Positions 1 to 10,722 of a stretch of DNA of 64,000 nucleotides are shown in pieces; the first letter of the stretch is position 1, and each line of letters begins with the position of its first letter. The notes under the pieces were generated by a model. It saw only the letters and a list, made by a program, of their open reading frames with translations. It was not told the DNA's origin and searched no databases. Position numbers and translations under genes: made by a program. The DNA is taken from NCBI RefSeq assembly GCF_000149955.1, contig NC_030990.1:2748627-2812626 (forward strand). The letters run 5' to 3'. This stretch comes from Fusarium oxysporum f. sp. lycopersici 4287 (taxonomy: Eukaryota > Ascomycota > Sordariomycetes > Hypocreales > Nectriaceae).

Positions 1-2275
1 GCAGCTGCTGAGCAAGCCCTTGAGACATTCACCTCCAGGACAAGCCATCTTTTTGAGCTCTTCCGCCTCCATGCAGAATCTGTGAAGCCTCTGTCGACCT
101 GTTCATTGATTGAATTTGGCCGTGGCGCACTATGGTGGTTTCTCAAAGGTCGCATGGGTTTGGAGGTCGCAATCAGGGAAAGGCCCAATTCTCCTCAGGG
201 CCAGATGCAAAACGACAGGGATCGCCAGCAGGCATATGCTAATTTGGCCAAAGCATTCTGGCTTTGCGAGCTCGTAATTCCAGAAATTGCACAAGCGCAG
301 GGGATTGAAATTGACGCCGAAGTCGACGACGTTAGCACGAGTCTGGTCTCATCGCTTAAGAAGCTGGCAATGTCTATGAAACGTAACGGCTTCTTGCCTC
401 CTGAAGATGCATTTTTACCACAGAGCATAGACAAGTCGATATGGGTTGAGTACCCACCTCTGAGCCAAGATATGATTGCTCTTCTTTCTGGCAACTGGGC
501 TTCGGGTCTCACAGCGATGACAAGCCCGATGTCTAAGTTGAGGCTTCTTGATTCTCTCCCCGTGGGCGATACTACCGATAACTTCAACTATGGCAGAGTG
601 CCAGCTGATGCCTATCTTATGGAACAAGGCCACGAAGACCAAAAACTCTATTTTCCGTGTTTGCTCTCCATGGTTCGTCCGCAGAAGTCTACCGGGCTTG
701 TTTTCATCCTCGCCAGTCAGAACGGCCACGTACAGCTTGTCATTCAAGAGAACAAGAACGTTGGTCCAATCTGGGACGATGTGCGATGGCGAAAGGAAAC
801 ATGCACTGTCGACATTCGATTACGACGTGGCTTCATGTTGACCATTCAACTTGTTCAGCAAGACTTCAGAACACTGTGGAACATGTACGATTTTGGAAGC
901 AAGGTCAACAACTCCCTTTATCCACGAAGTGATGAGAGCATGGTATTCAGGTCAACATTGCGGTCGTTCCAGGTTATGGATGCAGACCCCAACTATCGTC
1001 AATTCCCCAAAGAGCCAACACCATATTGTGAGATCTCGCTTTTTGAGAAGCTTTACAAGGAGAACGGCCCTGCAGCTACTCGTACATGGCATCTCGGTTT
1101 CCGAATCGCTGTGGTGACTGGACCAAAGACAAGGACACTGAGTGGTGTTCAACATGTGTATTCCCCAGCTCAGCCTGTCCAGTTCGGGTTCTTTCGCGGT
1201 GATGGCGATGCTCCGTCTTTGGCTATCAAGTATGAGAATGGCAAATCCAAGGGTCGCATGGTGATGGTGTTTAGTGATGACAAGGCAAGAATCAAGTTTC
1301 ACTCGATTCTTACCGGAACTGCTCTGGACCATGACGAGAAGATTTACTCAGACGTGCCACTCAAGAACTTCTCTGTGGCTCAAAGTCTCCGTGAGCCCTT
1401 GGGTATGGCTCCATTCAGTCGTATGCCTTGGAAGGCCGTGAGAGTGGTCAATGATGAGTATGGCGGAGAAATGCCCCCAACAGTCTTGGCCGATCACCTC
1501 AAAGTTGTAATAGACTATCAGAATGGTAATGTTGCTGATCGCATCAATGTGGCACCCGGGGAGTTACGTGTTAGGCTGGAAGTGAGCAACGCTAAAGTCT
1601 TTCGAGTTCTTCGGCAACCACAAAAAGACATGACTATCTCGGTCTCTGAGGCGCAGGTGCCCAAAGAGCTTCCCAGGAACATGTCTGATGCATTGCAGCT
1701 GCTGAGACACAATCAAACGATTCGAACGTTCGAGTTCAATAACTTGAAGGACCTGCACGATTTCCAATATGCAATGACGGGTTTCGAGGTGATCTTCGAT
1801 GCCCTTGCAGTCACATTTGCCATCCAGCGACGTCGTATGGTTGTACCAATTCATAAAAAATGGGAAGCAGGATACACCCGAATCCAGGTTATACGACAGG
1901 AAGACAAGCAGTTACAGCTGCTGGCCTTCTTTGAAGACTTCCATCACGGACACTGCATGAACTTCCTCTTGAAGGGAACCGACGTTTATGAGAGTGTACA
2001 GCGAAGTAACAAGTGTGGTATCAAGTTTGTTGACGCCAAGTTCCCTCTACCACGACTACCAGCAGACAAAGACGGTGACTACGACGATATGGCATTTGTC
2101 TGCCTCGACCTCCCAGATTTACCAGGCGAGCACGATGATATTTCAATTTTGTTTGAGAACGAGTCAGGTGAGTGAATATAGTGAACAATAACTTAGACAA
2201 TGCTGACAATGAACAGACCGAGACGCGCTGGCACAGTGCTTACCGGCACCAATTAAAGGTTCAAAAAAGAAATGA
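1..2275 (+). CDS. Conserved fungal protein of unknown function, 3' part only
   Basis: The frame is open from the first base, so the gene begins upstream of the window; the GTG at 82 is not a start. About 741 residues are visible. A GTGAGT donor at 2168 and a GAACAG acceptor ending at 2216 define a 49-base last intron with a GCTGAC branch point. Splicing replaces the TGA at 2173 with a short tail ending in Gly-Ser-Lys-Lys-Lys at 2275. The start of the visible part contains a GALWWFLKGR segment followed by a helical region. The rest looks like mixed alpha/beta folds with many aromatic residues and no catalytic motif, membrane span or signal peptide I can name. I do not recognise the family. The long even reading frame and the clean terminal intron make it a real gene, but its function is unknown. 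Confidence 0.8.
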
Positions 2276-4891
2276 ACCGTCACCGAAGAGCAGTAGCATG
2301 GCAGTAAGACGCATGCGTCTTTGAAACCGAACAAAAGGCCGAGATGAGATTCTTTATACCCAGGACGGAACTGCCAATGAGTAAGGGATACCGCGACAAC
2401 TCGATTGCCGCCAGGAAGACGAATCGGAGGTCCGGGGTACCACAAGAGTCCGAAACCCGTACCCGATGGAACAGCTAGAGCAACAGGTCGAATTAGACCG
2501 GTACTCCCGGACGACGGAGACATCGAGAAGCCGAAATCGCGAGAACGAAAGGAGTTGGACTTGTATATGGGCTATATTCGAGATAAAGCCCCAAGCAATC
2601 TGGAATGATTCATGGGTCGGCTCGAACACGATAATACCTCAGTTTGATTTGGTCGGAAGTGCCGGCCTCGGCTAATCGTCACCTGAAGCAAGCCACATTA
2701 CTTTTTTTCTATTTTTTTTTTTTATGTGGGAATGTTCTATCATATCATTGAATACCAAGAGGAGAGGGAGTGAGAACCAGAGGTAGATAGACCACCCTAC
2801 GAGTAGATGTATCGTCCATTAGGGCTTGGATGGTATAAGGAAATAGAACAACCAAGAGCAGGTTATAGGTACTCTTATGGACAGGGTATGCAAGCAGTCA
2901 GTCGCTAGAGACAACAATATTAAAATACTCTTAACGACGAATTCTGCTGCACCGTTAGGAAGCCTTTACTGCATTCGCCTAAGCCCAGAGGAGCCTCAGC
3001 CTTAGAAGAAAGGGTCTAGAGGGACCCGGGCCGAGTGGGGCCGAAGCTTGATAGCTACCGTCGTGATTGGGTCAAGCGTTTCGTGTCGTGACAATACGAG
3101 GATAAGCAAGGTAAGGTAGCTTGGAGCACCAGGCTGTTAATTGGATTCGTTTATACATATTTATTCTTGACATGTGAGATGGCAGCCATCCATTTGGCTA
3201 TATTTAATCGCTCACCCATTTATACGGTGTGTGTGCTGATTATCTATAATCTACGAGTGACCCTTCAACGGACATTCTGAAAAAAGCTACTCCTTCTTTG
3301 GGTCGGTAGGTACTTGTTAGATCTCCCTCCAGTGCAGTGTGGATGATATCATTCCCTTGGTACAGTCAGCACTGATTCGATTGAGTGAAGTTCCCGCTGG
3401 CTGGAATCGTCGGTGTGTGTGAGCTCATGGCTCTGACGTAGTTCAAGCTAAGCTCCCTGTTAGCTCCAGTGAGCTTCAGCTTGTGACACCAGAATATTCA
3501 TCAACTCAAAGTGCTACAGTCTTTATGACAGGCACTAGTTTAGAGGGAAATAACCATATTGACTCCTGCAGAAGTAGATATTTCCACGGGCAGGGAATTA
3601 TACAAACACAAAGACCTCATGACAGATTCCATTTGGGACATGTTCACTCTTCAGGGTTATTCCTTGGCAGTCAGGGCAGACATCAGCCCCCACTTCCTGG
3701 TCAACGCAAAGACAATCCTTCTCCATCGCGGGGCAGATCTGCTGGATTGTTTCATGGAAATGATTGGATCTTGATTACATAGGTAGGTACCTAGTCTTAT
3801 GCCTGCTCAGATGGTTGTTGCCACTTCCCATCACTACCTCCACTACTTACCTGATGTTAATCTGCCTTGGAAGGTGTTCAAAAACGGGATCGTTCCAGTA
3901 CCCATCCTCCCCTGGCGTCACTTTGGTCATTTCAAGACCGTTTTTGTCAACACCGGGCCATCCGTTCCGTCATTGCCATAGCTCTATTAACCTCTTCTCT
4001 CCCTACCTACCCAGGTACCTAATCTTTGGTGACTGATTGCCTCGTCGTTTCTTAATATCTTTTTCTCTCCACCCAATCCAATACCACCACGCTCAACTCG
4101 GCTTTATAATCCATAGCAATTATTCTCACTTCGTCACCTCCGCTGAACCACCGCTCACAAACGATATCGCTATTTCTCAAGCTCCACTTGAGCTCGAGCT
4201 CTCTTACCGTTGTGACTACCTGTCTACCTACATCATACAAAGGCCCCCGCACCCAGCCCAACAAAGCTCGAACTGCGCCTCTAAAGGACTGTGGTCCCGT
4301 ACGTTCATCTGGCTGATTCCCATACCGACATTCTTCGAGAGCCTCAGCAAACGAAATCGTTCGCAAACCAACGTACCTAGGCAGCAGCCTCTAGCAGCAA
4401 GAAACAATGGTCATGGGTCTTGTCTCTCATGGACGCCGCAGGACCGGCAGCACCGCGAGTGAGTTTGCCTGTCCTCTTTCTCGTCTTATAAAGAATCGGA
4501 ACCTCTTGTGACGACTTCAATGCGCAATCGACCCCGTGGAATCTTCCGCCTGCTACACTGAATTTGCTTTGGTGTCTCCCTTGTTCAAGACGTCACCTAG
4601 AGGCTGCAGTACCGGCATAGGTCTTGGTAGCTTGGAGCTCTAGTGAAGGGCGGCCCCCCTCTGTTCTGTTCTGTTCTCTATTCGGTTCAAGCGCTCACTC
4701 ACCCACATCCTTTCACATTGAATCCCCACTCAGCAAATCCGAATCCTCCGTCCCTGTCCCTATCCCTGACCTTATAGTTATCGATCGAGTTCTGTTCTAC
4801 CCCTCCCAAATCTGCACCCCTCCAAAATCCCTTATATTTTTCTTTGGAAAAAAAAAATTCTTTTTTTCTTCTTGGCCGCTGAAGAGTCGCT
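2276..4891. other. Long gene-free stretch, including the 5' leader of the OSH gene
   Basis: Short open frames occur here (for example around 3483-3782) but they overlap in different frames, lack splice support and resemble nothing I know. There is an A/T-homopolymer tract near 2701-2723. Motifs of the TAGGTACCTA type occur at about 3778-3796 and 4003-4024. The part from about 4000 to 4891 is pyrimidine-rich and probably contains the promoter and leader of the downstream oxysterol-binding gene. Confidence 0.5.
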
Positions 4892-6822
4892 ATGTTGACA
4901 AACTGGTTCTCGCAACCTGCAGGCACTCGCTCCTCTACCGATGACCCTCGTGGTCCCGACGCTGAGGATGACACCCTAGTGATGGAGCCCGATCAGGGCA
5001 ATGGTGAGCCCCTCCTTCGTTGCAGGTTGCGTCGACATTCGCAGTAACGGTGCGATCGCGACTCAAACCGACTGCCTCAGCCTTTCGACCTTGGACTGAC
5101 TCTCGTGATGTATTCAAGTCCTCTCCCATATTATCTCCCAACTGCGACCCGGGGCCGATCTGAGTCGTGTCGTTCTTCCCACCTTTATTCTCGAACCCCG
5201 CAGTATGCTCGAGCGCATCACGAAGTGAATTCCCCTGTCTAAGTCATGAAAACCAGAGGTTAACTTGTTGGCTGCAGTTTCATGTGCCACCCCGAAATGC
5301 TCCTTCAGATTCCATCCATAGACGACCCCGTCGAGCGCTTCGTATCCGTAGTCAAGTTTTACCTCAGTGGTTGGCATATTCGTCCTCCGTGAGTTTGTGC
5401 TTGTTGTTGATGTCGATGCGTCGGTTACTGACAATCTGTAGAGGCGTCAAGAAACCCCTAAACCCTATTCTGGGTGAGATCTTCACTTGTTACTGGGACT
5501 TTGAGGATGGAAAGCGCGCATATTACATCTCTGAACAGACTTCTCACCACCCACCCAAGTCGAGTTACTTCTACATGGCTCCAGACCACCACATTCGTAT
5601 TGACGGAACTCTCAAGCCTCGGAGTCGTTTCCTGGGAAATTCTGCCGCCAGTCTGATGGAAGGTATTGCATTTCTGAGTTTGCTAAACCGCGGAAAGGAC
5701 CCTGCAAAGGGAGAGCAATAGTATGTTGACCCAACGCACTCAACCCTTGCATGGCTATGTGGTTCTGCAGTGCATATTTCCTTGTATATACTCTAACAGG
5801 ATGCAGTATTCTCACCCAACCCAACATGTATGCCCGAGGCATTCTGTTCGGCAAAATGAAGTACGAGCTTGGCGATCATAGCTTTGTCCGATGCCCTGAA
5901 CTCGACCTGGTTGCTGATGTCGACTTCAAAACAAAAGGCTGGGTCGGTGGTACTTATAATGCCATTGGCGGAGTGATCAAGAGGGAGAGCACTGGCGAGG
6001 TCTTGTTTGAGCTCTCTGGCCTCTGGAGTGAGGAGATGTACATCAAAAACATGACGGTTGGTACACCTATTTACAACACAGGCTCATTTTTAGCTGATAT
6101 GATTAGACTGGTCACCGAGAGATGTTCTTCAACGCTCTGAGATCAAAGCCCTCACCACCAACTGTTCGACCAATCGAGGAGCAAGAGGAACGAGAGTCTC
6201 AGCGACTGTGGGACAAGACGGCTAGAGCTGTCAAGGACCGCAACCATGAACTTGCCACAGACGAGAAGACCAAGATTGAAGATCGACAACGTGAGGAAGC
6301 TGCCCAACGAGCACAGGAAAACATCGAGTGGCACCCACGACTTTTCAGGAGAGTACAAGGTGGTCCCGGTGGACTGGAAGAAGGCGAAGAAGATCTGGAA
6401 TGGGTCATTAACGCCAATATGTAAGTGCTGGCAAACTTACGTAGTTGGCATTTCACTAACTTGTATCAAGTGATCATGCTGCGACGCCCGAGAAGCAAGC
6501 TGAGCAAATTATGGCAATCTATCCCATCGTCAAAGGACAAAAGTCGAACCAACGAAACGTCATTCCCCCACACAGCCCTTCTGCTAAGCCTGCTCAAACA
6601 GCATCAGCTCAACCGGTAGAGAACCACATCGATGATAACCTCATCAACTTTGACGAGATGCCTCCGCCTGCTAAGCCGGATCAGACACCCGCTGCTGAAC
6701 AAGCAACAAAGCAATCTGAGATCCAAGGCTTGCTCAGCTCCACAGGAAAGAAAGCCGACGGACCGCTGATTGACTTCACAAACGATCTGAAAAAGGACTT
6801 ACCGTCTGCCACACAACAATAA
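4892..6822 (+). CDS. Oxysterol-binding protein-related lipid transfer protein, Osh6/Osh7 (ORP8-like) type
   Basis: Seven exons (4892-5003, 5119-5224, 5278-5388, 5442-5720, 5807-6060, 6120-6420, 6471-6822) give 504 residues. The ORP signature appears as EQTSHHPP at residues 141-148. Upstream of it are a lid-like segment, [16 protein letters not shown], and the [10 protein letters not shown] stretch. There is no PH domain or ankyrin repeat, so this is a short ORP. The EQTSHHPP form and the following sequence are closest to yeast Osh6/Osh7, which move phosphatidylserine and PI4P between ER and plasma membrane; that ligand is inferred from the family. The C-terminal 110 residues are Pro/Ala/Gln-rich and look disordered. 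The chosen ATG follows a pyrimidine-rich leader and starts a short acidic N terminus. The exon 5/6 junction is the least certain. Confidence 0.88.
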
Positions 6823-7231
6823 AACGCAATGAAGAAATGAATATCAATTATCTCTTAGATATGGGAAGCGGGCAGTGAGGACTGACTTTGCCTTAGAACA
6901 GTTGGACTAAGACGGAAGCAGGGGACAGGCAGGCTACATCAACATCGGCGCGCATCGGGATTAGTTATACACGGGTATTTGCATTCTCCGTGGGTTTACA
7001 ATGAGTCAGAAGGGTTTCAACACCGGCCTCCGCCAGGTGACTACTGCAATATTCTTTTTGAGATATATTTGATGAAAGGAGGGGTATCCATAATGGTTGA
7101 ATCGCCCAAGAATCCTTACATAACAACTATTAGAACAAAACCCCAGCCCCTATAACGCCGTGACCGTGCCATCCGTATTGCATTTCTTCCCATCGAAGGC
7201 CCTTCACCACTCAGTACCAGTATACAAGCCG

Positions 7232-7982
7232 CTAGTAGCGACGTCTTGTGGGTTCAGGTGTAGGTGAGCGAGACGCGCTCTTCTCATCGCGACCACGCTC
7301 CTTTAGCCACTTCTTTGTGCTTAGAGTCAGATCGCGATCGAGTTCTTCGCTAGGGTTCTTTCGGTGGATGAAGTTGCAGAAGCCTCCTCGAACACAACCT
7401 TCTCCAGAGTTAAGTCGGCAACAAGCCTCGCGGAAGTCGGTAACAGGACTTAATTCGCAGTATATCGGGCGCGCAGCATACCATCGACTGTTAAGCTCAT
7501 CGCAAGCCTTCTGGGCTGACTCTTCGTACTTGAAGCGGGCGTAGACGTTGCCGATCAAGTCTATTCGAAGTTAGCATTTGAAAACTATAGAGAATCTGGG
7601 AAAGAGAACGACTTACGATCATTGTTGTTGTCACAAACAACAAGCTCCTCCAGTTCGCCGTATTTGCAAAGCTCACACCAGATATCCTCGTAGAAGGCGT
7701 CGAAGTGATTCTGTAGTTGGGAAGGATTCATTCGGTTTTTGGGATCGTACGCCGGATTCTGATAGAGGTTGGGCATCAGGATCGTCTGACTGTAGGAAGG
7801 CTTGACGTGTTTTCGCGAGCAGCGATCGCCATGACGACAAGCACCGATTTTCTACGTAAGCGCGGACAGAGTCAATAATCTTGGACTTGCGACTGAGACG
7901 CGTTTCAGGGACTTACGAAGTAGAAAGAGCAGTTGACCTTGTCAAGCTCTGTACCGAAGATTGAGGCAAGAAAATTGGCCAT
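7232..7982 (-). CDS. U2AF1: Small subunit of splicing factor U2AF (U2AF35/U2AF23)
   Basis: Three exons on the minus strand (7982-7917, 7851-7617, 7560-7232) encode 209 residues, close to the 216 of fission yeast U2AF23. Two CCCH zinc fingers flank a U2AF-homology RRM. Finger 1 is C18-x8-C27-x5-C33-x3-H37 and finger 2 is C148-x7-C156-x5-C162-x3-H166. GNVYARFKY at 104-112 is the RNP1-like strand. The protein binds the AG of the 3' splice site and pairs with the large U2AF subunit in early spliceosome assembly. Ser34 falls at the same position as the human residue mutated in myeloid disease. The tail ends in a short Arg/Ser segment. It is divergently placed from the ELMO gene. Confidence 0.96.
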
Positions 7983-8574
7983 TGTTGCGGTTCTGGTGGA
8001 CAGTAGACTAATGAGGCGACAGCAAGTTGATGAAGACTTGAAGAAGGATTTGAGGTCGAATATGGAAATCAATTGCAGGCGTCGAAGATGCTTGTCGAGA
8101 TACGTACCTTCTCACGTGCGATGGAAGACTCCAGCCTTCCGTTCTGTGGCTTGATAAGCCTCCTCGCCACAGATCAAACATCTGACTAAAAGCTAGCGCC
8201 ATTCTTCTGACAGGGTTCATTCAATACCCTTCTCATCGGCCTGAGACGCAAGCCTCTCCTGAAAGCTCCGGGAGGCTAAAGTCCAAGTTAGTGTGGAGAG
8301 CTTCCCCAAACATTTTCTGGCAATTGGTTTAATTTCGACAGGGTCTTTGTTTGGGGCCTTGGTTAAGGGGACGAAACGCAACACAAACGCAGCCAAGGTG
8401 CTCTCCTGCTCCTATACTCTCAACCATACGACGTACAATCTGATCAACCAATTCACATATGAAACATATACACTTCTTTTCTTGATATGCATCATCGGGC
8501 AGTGATAGCAACATCATAAGGTCTTTGTTGTCCCCTCTCTCTGTTTGTTTACCTAAAGGACCAATACCTCGACC
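7983..8574. promoter_or_regulatory. Divergent promoter region between U2AF and ELMO genes
   Basis: These 592 bases separate two divergent start codons and must hold both promoters and leaders. No coding frame is supported. I see no clear TATA element; assignment rests only on gene orientation. Confidence 0.5.
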
Positions 8575-10722
8575 ATGGATCAAGCAGACATCCCCGCGCT
8601 GCTGGCGCGTATGGCGAGTGATGAAGATGCTTCGCGCAAGATGGCAGTATTTAAACTGCAAAACTCGATTAATGATCCAGCATTTGCCGATGTTTTCATA
8701 TCCTCAGGCGGTCTAGTCGTCCTCCGTCGTCTCATCATGACATCTGCTGGCAACACGCTCGCATACTCTCTTCAAAGTCTTACCCGATTGCTGGAAGTTG
8801 ATATGGGATGGGATATCTTTGAGGGTCCAACCGCAAGCGACCTCGTCGAGCGTGTCGTCGAATTGATCGTTACAAACCCTCTTGTCAATATCCTCAGAGG
8901 AGCCATGTCTATCTTGGTCGCACTTGTTGGTCATTCCCAGTCTACCAACCAAAGTGATGCCGCGAACCGAACACCAGGAACCTTTGGCTTCCGCGCCCTG
9001 AAACCCGCCGTGGCTGTGCACCCGAACTTCTTCGAGCTGGTTATACAGCAGCTGCAGAGCGCAGATCATGCCCTGTGTGCCAATGCACTGATGTTGATCA
9101 ACGCCCTGATCCGAGACGCCGTATCGGGGGAGAGTACAACAAATGGTGGAAAGGCTAACGCAGGTTCAGGAGAGGATTGGGCCAAGTTCATCAAGCGGCT
9201 ACAAGACTTGGGGCTTATCAAGGCGGTTCACAGGCTCATGCAGAGTTCTGCGCTTCAGGACCTGGCGCATCCCATGCTAGAGTTTCAAACGCTAACCAAA
9301 ATTCTATTGAGGAAGTGGCGCGAAGTCGATGTTGATCTCGAGCGACCGGAGCACCGAAGGGCTCTCAAGGGACTTCATCTGGCGAGTGCACCGGAGCGAG
9401 CTCACGTAAACGGACATTCCCCGGGACAAGAGTCGCACGAGGCTCCAGGAAAGAAGGGCAGCAGGCGTCACAATCCCGAAAAATGGAGGAGACTGGGATT
9501 CGAGACGGAGAGTCCTGCACAGGAGTTCGATATGACTGGCTTCTTGGGTATGATGGACCTGACCGACTACGTCCGCAGGAATGAAGATGGATTTCAGAAG
9601 CTGCTGCTCGAACAGGCAGGGAAGCCTGCACCTGAACGCTGCCCCGTGGCCAGGGCCAGTTTCGCTGTGACGATGATACTGTACGACCACTTTGACGTAG
9701 ACAAGACGGATCTGGATGATGTCAGGGGCTACCAGTTATTGGAGGCCAAAGACCACGACAGATTATTCAGACCCCTATTGCTCCAGTGGTCTCGGCTGCA
9801 CACCGCCGGCTTGTATGCCTTTTTCCGTGTCTGGAAACTGACTGGCGCGGAACAGGGTGACTTTGAAAAGGTGGTCGAGCTGGTTAGAATTCTGATCGAC
9901 TGCGTTGTCGGAGGAGCTACAAGGACCAAGGATGTGGCCGAGGTGGAAGAAGAGATGCAGGAGTACGACGTACCGCGACTACGGGAGCAGCAAATGGGCC
10001 TATTGGAAATGTCGTTTGAAAGCACATGGGGTCAGCACCTACAACAAGTGAGAGAAGAGCTGAAACAAGAGGCTCTGCAATTCGTCAAGGAGCAGCGAAT
10101 TCGATGCCTTCTACAAGGATCTTGGTTCTCAAAGCCGACGCCTAAGCGAGACAATGGCGCAGTGAAGCACAGACTATTCACACCTACACCTTGGCGATAT
10201 GCAAAACTCTCTCATAACCGACGATATCTACACTACGCCGACTTCGAGGAAAAGACAGTAACGGCGCCCAGCCTGGATTCGTTGGGAGAAAAGGTTGATC
10301 TCAGTACTATCAGTTCTGTTGTATCCAATGTTTCAGCGCCCAATGAAGACACCCGGAGCACCATGAGTGATTTGATGGGCAAGGATGCAACTCCCAAGAC
10401 AACAACCAAGATCACCGTCTATAGTTTCGTAAACCCAACGGAGGCGGCAAGGGGAACGGATAGCAAGGAACAGCCCATCTTTACTTTGTGGCCACTGAGC
10501 CACAGCCTGGCCTCGGAATGGCTGGACGGACTCTTGATGCTACTGAACCAAGCGCCCATAACCGCAGAGACCAACAAGCTTGTGAACCTGGTGAGCGAGT
10601 ACGGGCTCAAGATCCGACTATTGAATGTCCGAATGGACACAGCATTTGACGGTCCAGAGCCCGGAGCTGGAGTGATACCGAGCCGGGATGGTCTTGACGA
10701 GGATTACTTTTTCGAGGTGTGA
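8575..10722 (+). CDS. ELMO/CED-12 family protein (DOCK partner, Rho-GTPase signalling)
   Basis: A single uninterrupted exon encodes 715 residues. The N-terminal half is alpha-helical with armadillo-like repeats (MASDEDASRK, LLEVDMGWDIFEG, LRGAMSILVALVGHS). A middle region resembles the ELMO core (KPAPERCPVARASFAVTMIL). A C-terminal segment from about residue 535 looks like a PH domain (FTPTPWRYAKLSHNRRYLHY) ending near residue 700. In animals ELMO pairs with DOCK exchange factors to activate Rac; filamentous fungi have an equivalent ELMO-DOCK pair linked to hyphal growth and morphogenesis. A basic, Gly/His-rich linker at about 270-305 looks disordered. The ATG at 8575 has a good context (GACCATGG). 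Family membership is clear; the cellular role here is inferred. Confidence 0.87.
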   Translation: MDQADIPALLARMASDEDASRKMAVFKLQNSINDPAFADVFISSGGLVVLRRLIMTSAGNTLAYSLQSLTRLLEVDMGWDIFEGPTASDLVERVVELIVTNPLVNILRGAMSILVALVGHSQSTNQSDAANRTPGTFGFRALKPAVAVHPNFFELVIQQLQSADHALCANALMLINALIRDAVSGESTTNGGKANAGSGEDWAKFIKRLQDLGLIKAVHRLMQSSALQDLAHPMLEFQTLTKILLRKWREVDVDLERPEHRRALKGLHLASAPERAHVNGHSPGQESHEAPGKKGSRRHNPEKWRRLGFETESPAQEFDMTGFLGMMDLTDYVRRNEDGFQKLLLEQAGKPAPERCPVARASFAVTMILYDHFDVDKTDLDDVRGYQLLEAKDHDRLFRPLLLQWSRLHTAGLYAFFRVWKLTGAEQGDFEKVVELVRILIDCVVGGATRTKDVAEVEEEMQEYDVPRLREQQMGLLEMSFESTWGQHLQQVREELKQEALQFVKEQRIRCLLQGSWFSKPTPKRDNGAVKHRLFTPTPWRYAKLSHNRRYLHYADFEEKTVTAPSLDSLGEKVDLSTISSVVSNVSAPNEDTRSTMSDLMGKDATPKTTTKITVYSFVNPTEAARGTDSKEQPIFTLWPLSHSLASEWLDGLLMLLNQAPITAETNKLVNLVSEYGLKIRLLNVRMDTAFDGPEPGAGVIPSRDGLDEDYFFEV

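Noticed and set aside
2590..2690. tRNA-like segment on the minus strand with GTTCGAGCC
   Set aside because: The A-box-like stretch is at a poor distance and no cloverleaf could be drawn.
3483..4462. Cluster of small open frames before the OSH gene
   Set aside because: Overlapping in several frames, no codon bias, no splice structure and no recognisable product.
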